Shown one piece after another: positions 25,902-34,753 of a DNA stretch of 64,000 nucleotides. The stretch's first letter is position 1. The number at the start of each line of letters is the position of its first letter. Under the pieces are notes generated by a model. It saw nothing but the letters and a program-made list of their open reading frames with translations, was not told the origin of the DNA and made no database searches. Position numbers and translations under genes: made by a program. The stretch lies in assembly GCF_001593605.1 (NCBI RefSeq), contig NZ_CP012836.1, forward strand, positions 1 through 64,000. The letters are read 5' to 3'. The stretch comes from Algoriphagus sanaruensis (lineage in GTDB: Bacteria > Bacteroidota > Bacteroidia > Cytophagales > Cyclobacteriaceae).

Positions 25902-26648
25902 TTAGTTCATTAAAACCAATGGATCCTGCCGCAGCAAATGGACCAAGGCAGTATATAATTGTGGATGATAATTTTTGAATTCTAGACTCCGTTCAAAAAA
26001 ACTTTCTACTGCTACGGCGAAAAATTCATGCTCATTTAATCCTGCACTTTCTCTGAAAAAACTGGAAGAGCCACTTCGGATTTTTTCAAGTTCATTTGGC
26101 ACCCATTGATTGTAATTTGCCCAGGATTGAGGGCTAAATTCCTGCTCATTGTCGGTATGAATCCAATTGGCCAACTTCAAGGCATGTGCAACTTCATGAA
26201 TCCCCACATTTAACCCATCCGAGGGATTCGCTAATCCTTCTACAAAACATTTCCACGAGACGACGATTAGGCCATGTTTTGGATTGACCTCGCCTCGATG
26301 ATAGACTTGATTGACTGTGCTGAAATAGGTATTAGGATAAACCAAAACGGTGTGAAAGTGAGCTAATCGAAGATTTTTCCAACCGAAGATTACCATCGTG
26401 ATAGTTGCTCCTATCAGAATTTCCATTTCCTCAGTTACTTCTTCCAATCCACCTCTGGCTACAAATTTTTTCGTGGAAAGAATCGTTTCCAACTTTTCCA
26501 AAAACTCCTTTCGATGGATAGGCTTCAGTTTTGAAAAATAGGGAAAATGGGCATCTAAAAATCGAATCTCCTGAGGCGTAACTTTTCTTGGAAAAAGCCT
26601 CCAACGAGCTTCATTTATAAACTGGATTAATAAATAGCTAGACAACAT
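25902..26648 (-). CDS. MtfA-like zinc peptidase (M90 family)
   Basis: 248 residues from the ATG at 26646-26648. A frame-open start 39 bp upstream lies inside the rny terminator hairpin and codes an unnatural leader, so I reject it. The protein shows one hydrophobic N-terminal stretch ('MLSSYLLIQFI'), then the M90 domain: 'LRLAHFHTVLVYPN', 'GLIVVSWKCFVEG', zinc motif 'NVGIHEVAHALKL', and the third-ligand region 'HEFFAVAVESFFE'. E. coli MtfA is a cytosolic aminopeptidase that binds the repressor Mlc; no Mlc counterpart is visible here. Probably co-transcribed with the downstream oxidoreductase (2-bp gap). Confidence 0.85.
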   Translation of the reverse strand: MLSSYLLIQFINEARWRLFPRKVTPQEIRFLDAHFPYFSKLKPIHRKEFLEKLETILSTKKFVARGGLEEVTEEMEILIGATITMVIFGWKNLRLAHFHTVLVYPNTYFSTVNQVYHRGEVNPKHGLIVVSWKCFVEGLANPSDGLNVGIHEVAHALKLANWIHTDNEQEFSPQSWANYNQWVPNELEKIRSGSSSFFRESAGLNEHEFFAVAVESFFERSLEFKNYHPQLYTALVHLLRQDPLVLMN

Positions 26649-26657
26649 TAAGAAACA

Positions 26658-26690
26658 AAAATGGCAACCACCTAAAGTAGTTGCCATTTT
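26658..26690 (-). terminator. Rho-independent terminator of rny
   Basis: 11-bp perfect repeat aaaatggcaac (26658-26668) and gttgccatttt (26680-26690), 11-nt loop, U-run leftward. 22 bp after the rny stop. Confidence 0.85.
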
Positions 26691-26711
26691 CTAGAAAATC
26701 AACGTTGATCC

Positions 26712-28277
26712 TTATCGAGCATAATTCACTGCTCGCATCTCGCGAATTACAGTTACTTTGATTTGCCCAGGATACTGCATTTCTTTTTCGATTTTTTGGG
26801 AGATGTCGAAGGAAAGTTTGCCAGCCTTCTGATCATCTACACTGTCAGCGTCCACCAAAATTCTGAGTTCGCGTCCAGCCTGCATTGCAAAGCACTTATT
26901 AACCCCATCAAAATTCAAAGCTAACTCCTCAAGCTCTTTGAGGCGCTTCACATAGCTATCCATAATTTCTCTACGGGCTCCAGGACGAGAACCAGAAATC
27001 GCATCAGAAGCCTGAACGATTGGAGAAATCATCGAAGTCATTTCGATTTCATCGTGGTGAGCACCGATTGCATTGCAAATTTCAGGATGTTCTTTGTACC
27101 GCTTGGCTAGCTCCATACCCAGGATAGCGTGAGGCAATTCTTGCTCTTCCGGCCAAACCTTTCCAATATCGTGCAATAAGCCAGCTCGTTTTGCCAGCTT
27201 GGCATTTAGGCCCATTTCCGCAGCCATAGTTGCTGCCAACTTCGCCACTTCTCTTGAGTGTTGTAGTAGATTCTGTCCGTAAGAAGATCGGAATCTCATA
27301 CGACCTACCATCTTGATCAATTCAGGATGAAGCCCATGGATTCCCAAATCAATACAAGTTCTTTCACCGATTTCTACGATTTCTTCCTCGATGTTTTTCT
27401 CGGTCTTTGCTACCACTTCCTCAATTCTGGCTGGGTGAATTCGACCATCCTGAACTAATCGATGAAGAGAAAGTCTCGCGATCTCTCTTCGTACCGGATC
27501 AAAGCCAGAAATAATGATGGCTTCCGGCGTATCATCAACTACGATTTCAACCCCAGTAGCTGCTTCAAGGGCCCGGATATTTCTGCCCTCACGTCCGATG
27601 ATTTTACCTTTGATATCGTCACTTTCGATATTAAATACGGACACACAATTTTCGACCGCATGTTCCGTAGCAGTTCGCTGGATTGTATCCAAGACGATTT
27701 TTTTCGCCTGCTTGGTCGCAGTGAGTTTCGCCTCATCTAGGATGTCTTTGATCTGAGAAGATGCCTTGGTTTGAGCCTCCTCAGTCAACATGGAAATCAA
27801 TTGCTCCCTAGCCTCTTCTCGAGTCATCCCGGCAATTTTTTCCAGATCAGCAATTCGCTGATTGGTCACTCGATCCAATTCTTCTTTTTTAACCTGGACT
27901 GCATGAAGCTGCGCGTTTAGGTTCTCCTTCTTACTGTCAAGTTCAGCTTCTTTTCGCTTGAGTTGCTCCTGATCTTTGGAAACTTGTTGCTGGAGTTGTT
28001 TGACTTTGTTTTCGTTGGTGATGATGATGTTTTTCTTGTTGCTCATCTCCTCATCAAACTCAGCCTTCATTTTCAGGAATTTTTCCTTTGCTTCAAGGAT
28101 TCGATCTTTTTTGATCGCTTCAGCATTTACTTCGGCTTCACGAAGCATGGATTTCACCCGCTCTTTCGTCTCCTCCTCAAGTTTTGCATGTTTATTTTTG
28201 ATAAAAAAGCCCGCCAAAGCGGCACCCCCACCAAGCCCCGCTAGGGCTGCAAGGATGATAAATAGTACGTCTGCCAT
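26712..28277 (-). CDS. rny: Ribonuclease Y
   Basis: 521 residues from the ATG at 28275-28277 ('[14 protein letters not shown]'); a GTG 24 bp upstream is possible but less likely. Domains in order: one N-terminal membrane anchor (3-27), a long charged coiled coil (30-200), a KH RNA-binding domain ('[19 protein letters not shown]'), and an HD domain ('[19 protein letters not shown]', '[10 protein letters not shown]'). RNase Y is a membrane-bound endoribonuclease that starts mRNA turnover. It is the last gene of pheT-coiled coil-zapA-rny and is ended by the hairpin at 26658-26690. Confidence 0.96.
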   Translation of the reverse strand: MADVLFIILAALAGLGGGAALAGFFIKNKHAKLEEETKERVKSMLREAEVNAEAIKKDRILEAKEKFLKMKAEFDEEMSNKKNIIITNENKVKQLQQQVSKDQEQLKRKEAELDSKKENLNAQLHAVQVKKEELDRVTNQRIADLEKIAGMTREEAREQLISMLTEEAQTKASSQIKDILDEAKLTATKQAKKIVLDTIQRTATEHAVENCVSVFNIESDDIKGKIIGREGRNIRALEAATGVEIVVDDTPEAIIISGFDPVRREIARLSLHRLVQDGRIHPARIEEVVAKTEKNIEEEIVEIGERTCIDLGIHGLHPELIKMVGRMRFRSSYGQNLLQHSREVAKLAATMAAEMGLNAKLAKRAGLLHDIGKVWPEEQELPHAILGMELAKRYKEHPEICNAIGAHHDEIEMTSMISPIVQASDAISGSRPGARREIMDSYVKRLKELEELALNFDGVNKCFAMQAGRELRILVDADSVDDQKAGKLSFDISQKIEKEMQYPGQIKVTVIREMRAVNYAR

Positions 28278-28343
28278 AGGTATATTATATATGTATTCCA
28301 CCTACCGGCCTCAAAATCCCAAGAAATGAGCAGAAATCAATAA

Positions 28344-28628
28344 TCAAATCGCCTTGGTCAACAAAGCGGAAATATGGGAAAGACTTCGCTGAATGTGCTC
28401 GGAGTCTTCCGAATTGACTTCATTGGTTTCTAATGATTCAACCATGCAGTCAAAGGCTACCATAGCCAACAAATCTGTGGAGTCATCTAAGCCAAACTCT
28501 GCTTTATATCTCCTCAATTTTTCATTTATCAATTTCCCAGCATGTCTAATCTTTGCCTCATCTTGAGGTTTGACTCGCATGGGATATTCCCTATCTCCGA
28601 TTTTCACTCTGATGGCCAGCGTCTCCAT
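28344..28628 (-). CDS. zapA: Cell division protein ZapA
   Basis: 94 residues, the usual ZapA length. N-terminal beta-strand part 'LAIRVKIGDREYPMRVKPQDEAKIR', then 'AGKLINEKLRRYKAEFG' and 'DLLAMVAFDCMVESLE', followed by the C-terminal coiled-coil helix. ZapA tetramers bundle FtsZ filaments at the division site. It starts 1 bp after the coiled-coil gene and is 66 bp upstream of rny. The position next to pheT and rny is the usual one in Bacteroidota. Confidence 0.9.
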   Translation of the reverse strand: METLAIRVKIGDREYPMRVKPQDEAKIRHAGKLINEKLRRYKAEFGLDDSTDLLAMVAFDCMVESLETNEVNSEDSEHIQRSLSHISALLTKAI

Positions 28629-28629
28629 A

Positions 28630-28920
28630 TCATTCGGATAGGTAGGTGATCAAATGATCGATTTCTTGTATATAATTATTGATTAAGTCACTCATTTCAG
28701 TGGCATCCTCAGGATTCACCGGTCGGTTGTCCACAATGTTACTAATTTTAATTTTATTTTTAAAATGATCGATTTCCTGCTCTTTTTGTTCTAATTCCAA
28801 CTCCAAAATCGCCAATCGGGCCTTTAACTGCTCATTTTCAGCAGTTACCCATTCGATCTTTTTGCTGACTTGAACAGCTAATTTTTCCAGTTTTTGCAGT
28901 TCCTCGTGTATCATGATCAA
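28630..28920 (-). CDS. Small coiled-coil protein between pheT and zapA
   Basis: 96 residues, almost entirely predicted helix. Residues 5-60 show strong heptad-like Leu/Ile spacing ('LQKLEKLAVQVSKKIEWV', 'NEQLKARLAILELELEQKEQ') and then a more polar tail ending 'NNYIQEIDHLITYLSE'. I cannot assign a family with certainty. Its start overlaps the pheT stop by 4 bp and its stop is 1 bp before zapA, so expression is tightly tied to both. A role with ZapA in Z-ring assembly, comparable to ZapB-type coiled coils, is a guess from position and structure. Confidence 0.85.
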   Translation of the reverse strand: MIMIHEELQKLEKLAVQVSKKIEWVTAENEQLKARLAILELELEQKEQEIDHFKNKIKISNIVDNRPVNPEDATEMSDLINNYIQEIDHLITYLSE

Positions 28921-31331
28921 CTTCTGATTACAGCGCCCACTTGTTCTTGAAACGCCTTCATCAATTTACTCATTGTATGATCAATAACCTTGTCCGTTAG
29001 TGTATTTTCTTGATCTTGAAGAATAAAGCTTAAGGCATAGGCTTTTTTCCCTGCATCAATTTTATCTCCTTGATACACGTCAAATACTCCAATTCGCTTC
29101 ACTAATTTGCCTCCTGCTTTTTCAGCGATTGCTTTGACTTGACTATAGCTGGTCGTTTTGTCAATCACTAGCGATAAGTCTCTTCGAACCTCAGGGAATT
29201 TTGAAATCTCCTGATATTTTTTGAGTCCAGATGCCTTTTTGGTTAACAAATCCCAATCCAGATCCGCATACCACACATCCTGACGAACTTCCGCCAGTTT
29301 CAGCATTTTTTCATCCACCAGTCCTAAACGTCCAATTTCCTTTTCTCCCAATTTTAAAATCAAACCGTAAGAAAAAGGTGCAGATTCGATCACGTCCATT
29401 GCAGAAGGTTCAATATTCAACCGCTCAAGAATCCGTTCCACAGCTGCAAACAAATCAGAAAATGCAAAAGACTTCGCTGGCTCGATCCAACTTTCCAAAC
29501 TTCTATTCCCTGAATGGAAAATAGCCAGTCGCCGACCTTCTTTATAGCCTGATTCCGATTTTTGATAGACTGTTCCAAATTCGAAGGCTCGAATATCTGA
29601 TTGCTTTCGGTTGATATTATGCGCCATGACCTCCAATCCTGAAAAAAGCAAAGTCTGACGCATCACACCCAAATCCTCACTTAGCTTGTTGTAAATTTCA
29701 ACACCTTGAGCTGGGTCAAGAAAGCCTGACTTCTCCGCATATTGTGGCTTTGTCAAGCTATTTGTAATCAATTCAAAATACCCCAACCCGGCTAGCATTT
29801 CGGTCATGCGATATTGAAGCTTATTGAGATCCTTCACAGGATGATCCGCGAGAAAATCAGTGCTTAATTTTTCAGACAGTTCTACCTGATGGAAGCCATG
29901 AATTCTCAAAATTTCTTCAATAATGTCTGCCTCCCGAGTCACGTCTACACGGTATGGTTTTACTCGAGCTGTAAATCCAATTTCAGTTTCATTTTCCAAT
30001 TGGATATCTAAACTTTCCAAGATGGTTTTTACTTCCGAAGGGTCGATTTTTTTACCAATCAGACGATTGATGTGAGCATATTCTACTTCCACTACAAAGT
30101 CTTTGATCGGATTTGGATAAAGATCAATCAGTTCTGAGGCAACCTTTCCTCCGGCGATTTCTTGTAGCAATTCCACTGCGCGCTGCAATGCATATACAGG
30201 CATATTGGGATCAGTTCCTCGCTCAAATCGGAATGATGCATCCGTTTTCAATCCATGAAACTGAGAGCCTTTTCGAATTATATCTGGGGAGAAATAGGCG
30301 GATTCAAGGAAAATCGTTTGGGTTTGATCACTCACTCCAGAACCTTTACCTCCAAAAACTCCAGCAATACACAATCCTCCTTTAGTATCGCAAATCATCA
30401 ACTCATCGCCAGAAAGCTTACGTTCCTTTTCATCCAAAGTGACAAAAGAAGTGCCTTTGGAAAGTTTTCCTACCGTGATTTTACCATCAGTAATCTTTTC
30501 TGCATCGAAGGCATGTAAAGGCTGACCAAGGTCGTGAAGGATAAAGTTGGTAATGTCCACCACGTTGTTAATTGGTTCAAGCCCGAGCGAGCGGAGGAAG
30601 TTCTGGAGCCATTGAGGAGAAGGAGCGACTTTTAAGTCTGTCACAACAATGCCCGCATACCGTGGACAATCCTCTGGATTTTGGACCTCTACTGAAATAG
30701 AGGTGCCTTGAGTCTCTTTAGCTAATTCTTTTCCCTCAGGTAAACATATCGAACGATGAAGCAAGGCCTTTAAATCCCTTGCTACCCCCAAATGGGAGGC
30801 TGCATCTGCCCGATTTGGTGTTAAACCGATTTCCAAAATATGATCCTGGCTCACCTCGAAATAATCTTTTGCTGGTGTTCCATTTGGAAGGTCAGTGTTC
30901 AAAACCATAATTCCGGCATGGGAAGTACCGATTCCAATTTCATCCTCCGCACAAATCATTCCCTCAGATACTTGACCTCGGATTTTTGCTTTTTTAATTT
31001 CAAAAGGTTCCCCTTGGGTCGGATACAATTTTGCACCTACAGTGGCTACTACTACTTTTTGACCAGCTGCGACATTGGATGCACCACAGACAATCTGCGA
31101 AGGAGCTTCTAACCCGATGTCCACAGTAGTGATAGAAAGCTTATCTGCATCGGGATGTTTCTCACAAGTAAGAACCTCTCCGATCACGATTCCTTCCAAT
31201 CCTCCGGGCACAGAAACAAATTCCTCCACTGCTTCTACTTCTAATCCAGAACGGGTCAACAGAGCTGCAATTTCTTCAGGACTTTCCGTCAGCGAAATGT
31301 ATTGTTTGAGTCGATTAATCGAGATTTTCAT
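28917..31331 (-). CDS. pheT: Phenylalanine--tRNA ligase beta subunit
   Basis: 804 residues, full length. Domains in order: tRNA-binding EMAP-like domain ('VLTCEKHPDADKLSITTVDI', about 50-150), B3/4 editing domain (about 210-385), B5 domain (about 405-475), inactive synthetase core (about 490-690) and the C-terminal FDX-ACB anticodon-binding domain ('KFPEVRRDLSLVIDK' onward). It pairs with PheS, which is not in the window, to charge tRNA-Phe. The stop overlaps the coiled-coil gene by 4 bp. The upstream flank holds the terminator of the DUF1684 gene, so pheT has its own promoter in that gap, although no clear -7 box was found. Confidence 0.97.
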   Translation of the reverse strand: MKISINRLKQYISLTESPEEIAALLTRSGLEVEAVEEFVSVPGGLEGIVIGEVLTCEKHPDADKLSITTVDIGLEAPSQIVCGASNVAAGQKVVVATVGAKLYPTQGEPFEIKKAKIRGQVSEGMICAEDEIGIGTSHAGIMVLNTDLPNGTPAKDYFEVSQDHILEIGLTPNRADAASHLGVARDLKALLHRSICLPEGKELAKETQGTSISVEVQNPEDCPRYAGIVVTDLKVAPSPQWLQNFLRSLGLEPINNVVDITNFILHDLGQPLHAFDAEKITDGKITVGKLSKGTSFVTLDEKERKLSGDELMICDTKGGLCIAGVFGGKGSGVSDQTQTIFLESAYFSPDIIRKGSQFHGLKTDASFRFERGTDPNMPVYALQRAVELLQEIAGGKVASELIDLYPNPIKDFVVEVEYAHINRLIGKKIDPSEVKTILESLDIQLENETEIGFTARVKPYRVDVTREADIIEEILRIHGFHQVELSEKLSTDFLADHPVKDLNKLQYRMTEMLAGLGYFELITNSLTKPQYAEKSGFLDPAQGVEIYNKLSEDLGVMRQTLLFSGLEVMAHNINRKQSDIRAFEFGTVYQKSESGYKEGRRLAIFHSGNRSLESWIEPAKSFAFSDLFAAVERILERLNIEPSAMDVIESAPFSYGLILKLGEKEIGRLGLVDEKMLKLAEVRQDVWYADLDWDLLTKKASGLKKYQEISKFPEVRRDLSLVIDKTTSYSQVKAIAEKAGGKLVKRIGVFDVYQGDKIDAGKKAYALSFILQDQENTLTDKVIDHTMSKLMKAFQEQVGAVIRS

Positions 31332-31369
31332 AAGAATATTAGTCCGGAATTTATCCGAATTTTAATGTA

Positions 31370-31392
31370 AAAAGGTGCGAAAGGCACCTTTT
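31370..31392 (-). terminator. Rho-independent terminator of the DUF1684 gene
   Basis: 9-bp perfect stem aaaaggtgc (31370-31378) and gcacctttt (31384-31392), 5-nt loop, moderate U-run leftward. Confidence 0.7.
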
Positions 31393-31436
31393 GAAATCAA
31401 GTTTGGCAAATTTAAAAGAATTGAAGGAGGGCAGGG

Positions 31437-32054
31437 TTATTTCCCATAATTTTTCTCCCCTGCTTCTATAGGAATAGTCAATAGGTTTTCCTTTGGTGGA
31501 AGCGGACAAGCATAATCCGGATTGTAAGCACAATAGGGATTGTACGCTAAATTAAAATCAATTGTAATGCTGGTTTTCCCATCCTGACGGGCATTGATAT
31601 ATCGCCCTCCACCGTAGGTTTGATTCCCGCTTGTTTCGTCGGCAAATGCCAAAAAGAAATTTCGCATATCGGTTTCTTTAACCGATTGGAGGAGCAAGAG
31701 CTTATTGGTCTGACCATTTAATTCAAACTCTGCATAGGAATGCTCGATGTATCTTTCCTTTGATCCATCAGTCATCGATAACTCTCTCACTTTTTTAGCT
31801 TCTATTGGAATCAGCCTTGCTTTAACCTTGTAAGCAGGATTGATCGGGTAGAAGGTAAGCGTTTGTAAATTTTGCTTTTGAGACTCCGTGAGTGGAGATT
31901 CTACATTGAATCGAATGAATTTAAATTGTCGCTCACGTTCTTTTTCTATTTTCTCAACATAAGCTTCTGGACTTTCAGCCGCAGTAAACATATAACCTAC
32001 TGCGACTACAATAACCAAACTGATTAGGATCAAAATGATTCGACTGGACTTCAC
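31437..32054 (-). CDS. DUF1684 protein
   Basis: 205 residues. A hydrophobic N-terminal helix ('IILILISLVIVVAVGYMF', residues 6-23) serves as signal or anchor. The rest is a DUF1684 domain, recognised by its conserved C-terminal part: 'GGGRYINARQ', 'TSITIDFNLAYNPYCAYNP' and 'CPLPPKENLLTIPIEAGEK'. The function of the family is not established. Expected to face the periplasm. Transcribed leftward alone between radC and pheT. Confidence 0.88.
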   Translation of the reverse strand: MKSSRIILILISLVIVVAVGYMFTAAESPEAYVEKIEKERERQFKFIRFNVESPLTESQKQNLQTLTFYPINPAYKVKARLIPIEAKKVRELSMTDGSKERYIEHSYAEFELNGQTNKLLLLQSVKETDMRNFFLAFADETSGNQTYGGGRYINARQDGKTSITIDFNLAYNPYCAYNPDYACPLPPKENLLTIPIEAGEKNYGK

Positions 32055-32125
32055 GGGTGATGAATTTTGATTTGTCTAACTAAAGCCGTTTCTAAGCGAA
32101 AGCGACTTACTCAAATGATTGAAGA

Positions 32126-32821
32126 TTATAGAATCCCCTCATCTGCGAAGCTAAAATAACCATGATCTGCGAAAATGAGATGGTCGATCACGGTCAAATC
32201 CATATCCCTTCCGATTTTAACCAAACGTTGGGTCAATTTTTTGTCTTGCTCGGAGGGAGAAAGGTTGCCGCTGGGATGATTATGCACCAAAATCATCGAA
32301 TGCGCCATGTGCTCTAATGCCACTCGAAAAACGACCTTTGGATCTACAACAGTTCCCGCTGTACCGCCTTGACTAATGAGATGTTTTTTGATCACTTGAT
32401 TGCTTCTGCTTAGTAAGATCAGATAGAAATGCTCCACAACTTCATCATAAAGCTCGGCACGCATCAAATCATAGGCATCTCGGGAGGAAGTGATTTTAGG
32501 CTTGACGGGAACCTCTTGATCTTTCCTTCGTCTTCCCAGTTCGAGTGCACTTACAATGGCAATGGCTTTTGCTTCACCTATTCCCTTAAATTTCATCAAA
32601 TCGTGAATGGATAACCGCGCAAGTGTAGCCAAATCGTGGCCGCTATGCCTTAAAATCATTCGGGAAAGATCTACTGCGCTCATTGTCCTTGTACCCGACC
32701 CGATCAAAATTGCAATTAATTCGGCATCTGTAAGTGCAGATTTTCCTTTGAGCAGTAGCTTTTCTCTAGGCCGATCCTCCTCTGCGAGTTCGGAAATTTT
32801 GGTTGAAAAAGATGAGTCCAT
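32126..32821 (-). CDS. radC: RadC family JAB-domain protein
   Basis: 231 residues. N-terminal helix-hairpin-helix-like region ('DLMKFKGIGEAKAIAIVSAL', about 70-90) and a C-terminal JAB/MPN domain with the metal motif 'HNHPSGNLSPSEQD' (about 174-187) and upstream 'EHFYLILLSRSNQVI'. Complete 'RPREKLLLKGKSALTDAELIAILIG' type N-terminus, in which the family is well conserved. Despite its name a DNA-repair role is doubtful for the family. Stand-alone leftward gene 95 bp downstream of rpsT and separated from it by a terminator. Confidence 0.93.
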   Translation of the reverse strand: MDSSFSTKISELAEEDRPREKLLLKGKSALTDAELIAILIGSGTRTMSAVDLSRMILRHSGHDLATLARLSIHDLMKFKGIGEAKAIAIVSALELGRRRKDQEVPVKPKITSSRDAYDLMRAELYDEVVEHFYLILLSRSNQVIKKHLISQGGTAGTVVDPKVVFRVALEHMAHSMILVHNHPSGNLSPSEQDKKLTQRLVKIGRDMDLTVIDHLIFADHGYFSFADEGIL

Positions 32822-32867
32822 AGTTTTGAAAAATAATCAAACTAAAACTACAGATTATTCTAAAATA

Positions 32868-32894
32868 AAAAAACCCTGCCAAGTGACAGGGTTT
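32868..32894 (-). terminator. Rho-independent terminator of rpsT
   Basis: 8-bp stem aaaccctg (32868 region, 32871-32878) and cagggttt (32887-32894), followed leftward by a seven-base U-run. Confidence 0.8.
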
Positions 32895-32915
32895 ATGATT
32901 TTCAAAGAGTTGCGA

Positions 32916-33170
32916 TTACGCCAAAGAGCTAACGAATCTAGCTAATTTTGATTTTTTGTTGCTGGCGTTGTTTTTGTGAATCACATTTTTCTTAGCCAGC
33001 TTATCCAGCATAGAAGAAACTTTTTGGAAAAGCTCCATTGCTTCTACTTTGTCTGTAGCCGCTTTCAATCTTTTGATGAAAGTTCTGGTAGTCTTGGCTT
33101 GGTATCTGTTTCTCAAACGCTTTGCTTCGTTTGCACGAATTCTTTTCAGAGCTGATTTATGATTTGCCAT
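32916..33170 (-). CDS. rpsT: 30S ribosomal protein S20
   Basis: 84 residues, strongly basic and helical: 'ANHKSALKRIRANEAKRLRN' start, 'KTTRTFIKRLKAA', 'DKLAKKNVIHKNNASNKKS' end. S20 binds 16S rRNA early in small-subunit assembly. Monocistronic, with a good promoter at 33214-33244 and a terminator at 32868-32894. Confidence 0.97.
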   Translation of the reverse strand: MANHKSALKRIRANEAKRLRNRYQAKTTRTFIKRLKAATDKVEAMELFQKVSSMLDKLAKKNVIHKNNASNKKSKLARFVSSLA

Positions 33171-33213
33171 ATGCTTAAGTAATTTCTTTGTTCCCCTATT
33201 CTGAATTGGAGTG

Positions 33214-33244
33214 CAAAGTTATTGTAAATAATTAATTCTGCCAA
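33214..33244 (-). promoter_or_regulatory. Promoter of rpsT
   Basis: On the minus strand TTG (33242-33244), 20 nt, then TAACTTTG (33214-33221), a perfect TAnnTTTG box. The next bases 'cactccaattc' resemble the leader after the promoters at the left edge. 43 bp upstream of the ATG. Confidence 0.7.
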
Positions 33245-33373
33245 AGGAATTTAAAACATTCCTCCCTGTCAGTAGTTTTGCCAAATCGAAAAATTCGGCA
33301 ATTGTCTAAAAACAGGCCTCAAAGATACTATTTTTTAATCCTTTCAACTGAATTATTTTGATTATTTTCCCTA

Positions 33374-34309
33374 ATGAAAATTTTTATCCTGTTTAGTTCA
33401 TTTTTATTTTCTGGTATTGTTGGCCCTGTTTTTTGGGGGTTTTACGCTCATACTCTGATCAATAAACAGGCTGTTTATTCCTTGCCACCAGAAATGATGG
33501 TCCTTTTCAAAAAGGAATTATCCTTTATTTCTGAAAAAGCAGTCAATCCTGATCGAAGGAGATATGCGGTAAAAGGCGAGGCAGAAAAGCATTACATTGA
33601 TTTAGACCATTATGGAGATAGCGCACTTTATATGCTTCCTACCTATTGGCCAGAGGCTATTCAAAAAATCCCTGAAGATTCGCTTCGAGCCAATGGCATT
33701 GGACCTTGGTCCGCCTATATCACATTCCTTAGCCTAACCAAAGCCTTCGAGCAAAAAAATAAAGCCGCAATCCTACGACTTTCCGCAGACCTTGGACATT
33801 ACTTGGGTGATTTAAACGTGCCGCTTCATACCACCAAAAATTACAATGGTCAACTCACTGGTCAGGATGGGATTCATGGATTTTGGGAAAGTAGAATTCC
33901 CGAACTTCTTGCCAAAAATTATTCCTTCTGGGTAGGGAAGGCAGAATATATCGAAAAACCACAGTTCGCTATTTGGGAGGCCGTTGCTGCTTCTCATTCC
34001 ATGGTTGACAGTGTATTATCAATCGAAAAGGAACTTACCGCCCATTTTCCAGAGGATCAAAAATACAGCTATGAGGAGCGAAATGGACTTACGGTGAGGG
34101 TTTATTCCCGGGATTTCACCACAGCTTATGCTTTGGCTTTGGACCATCAAGTCGAAAGGCAAATGAGAAAATCCATTAAAATGATCGCCGATTTTTGGTA
34201 CACGGCATGGATTAATGCCGGTCAACCTGAACTTCATTCTTTGGACCAAGTGATAATTGAGGAAGAAAAATTAACGCCGGATTCGAGGTTGAAAGTTAGA
34301 GATCATTGA
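33374..34309 (+). CDS. Zinc-dependent phospholipase C-like protein (secreted)
   Basis: 311 residues. Signal peptide in residues 1-19, followed by 'FWGFYAHTLIN', matching the N-terminal Trp/His zinc ligands of the PLC/S1-P1 nuclease fold. Further ligand motifs: 'HYIDLDHYG', 'ADLGHYLGDLNVPLHTT' and 'HGFWESRIPE'. The fold binds three zinc ions and cleaves phosphodiester bonds of phospholipids or nucleotides; which one is unclear here. Expected in the periplasm or outside. Its stop codon lies inside the left arm of the second S23 inverted-repeat unit, suggesting that the unit inserted at or right after the gene end. Confidence 0.87.
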   Translation: MKIFILFSSFLFSGIVGPVFWGFYAHTLINKQAVYSLPPEMMVLFKKELSFISEKAVNPDRRRYAVKGEAEKHYIDLDHYGDSALYMLPTYWPEAIQKIPEDSLRANGIGPWSAYITFLSLTKAFEQKNKAAILRLSADLGHYLGDLNVPLHTTKNYNGQLTGQDGIHGFWESRIPELLAKNYSFWVGKAEYIEKPQFAIWEAVAASHSMVDSVLSIEKELTAHFPEDQKYSYEERNGLTVRVYSRDFTTAYALALDHQVERQMRKSIKMIADFWYTAWINAGQPELHSLDQVIIEEEKLTPDSRLKVRDH

Positions 34310-34747
34310 ATTCAGAAGTATGAAGTAAGAAAGCTGAAACTAGCCGCCGAAAATATCACGGATTAAGACCTACAAACAAGCACAAAGAAGTTTGCTTTGG
34401 AAATTATCAAGCTTGTTTCAGACCTTCCAAAAATTATAGCCGGTTTTGAACTTGGCAAGCAGTTAATAAGATCTAGCACTTCAGTGGGGGCGAATTATAG
34501 ATCTTCACAACGAGGACGTTCACGTGCTGAGTTTATTTCAAAATTATCCTTAGTCCAGGAAGAGGCTGATGAATCCGTATTTTGGTTAGAACTCATATTA
34601 GAATCAAACCTATTACCCGCCGAACGAGTAAGTCCCTGTCTTAAAGAAGCTAATGAGCTTACATCAATATTTACGACCATGGTCATCAATGCTAAAAGAA
34701 ACTCCTAGCCAAGTTTCAGCTTTCTGAATTTAGATTTCTGAATTCAA
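34306..34747. repeat. Imperfect terminal inverted repeat enclosing an S23/IVP gene (unit 2)
   Basis: The left arm at 34306-34345 and the reverse complement of 34708-34747 match at 33 of 40 positions, including the perfect blocks ttgaattcagaa and agaaagctgaaact. The S23 ORF (34397-34708) fills the interior. At 442 bp the unit is nearly the same length as the one at 5142-5590, though the arm sequence differs. The left arm overlaps the stop codon of the phospholipase-like gene; the right arm ends 7 bp before the aminotransferase stop. Confidence 0.75.
34397..34708 (+). CDS. S23 / four-helix-bundle protein, 5' end probably damaged
   Basis: 104 residues if read from the TTG at 34397. Clear S23/IVP family: 'ALEIIKLVSDLPK', 'GKQLIRSSTSVGANYRSS', 'RSRAEFISKLSLVQEEADES', 'FWLELILES', 'EANELTSIFTTM'. 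Upstream in the same frame the family N-terminus is still visible as 'DLQTSTKKF', but it is cut by TAA at 34364-34366, and the expected ATG appears as ATC (34355-34357). So either a short product from TTG is made or the gene is dead. The C-terminus is complete and ends at the edge of the right repeat arm. It belongs to a different S23 subtype from the one at 5158-5579, so the two are not recent copies of each other. Confidence 0.72.
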   Translation: MEIIKLVSDLPKIIAGFELGKQLIRSSTSVGANYRSSQRGRSRAEFISKLSLVQEEADESVFWLELILESNLLPAERVSPCLKEANELTSIFTTMVINAKRNS

Positions 34748-34753
34748 AGTATC

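Noticed and set aside
32126..32821. RadC as part of a mobile or defence island
   Set aside because: Neighbours are rpsT, DUF1684 and pheT, and the protein is the ordinary chromosomal type.
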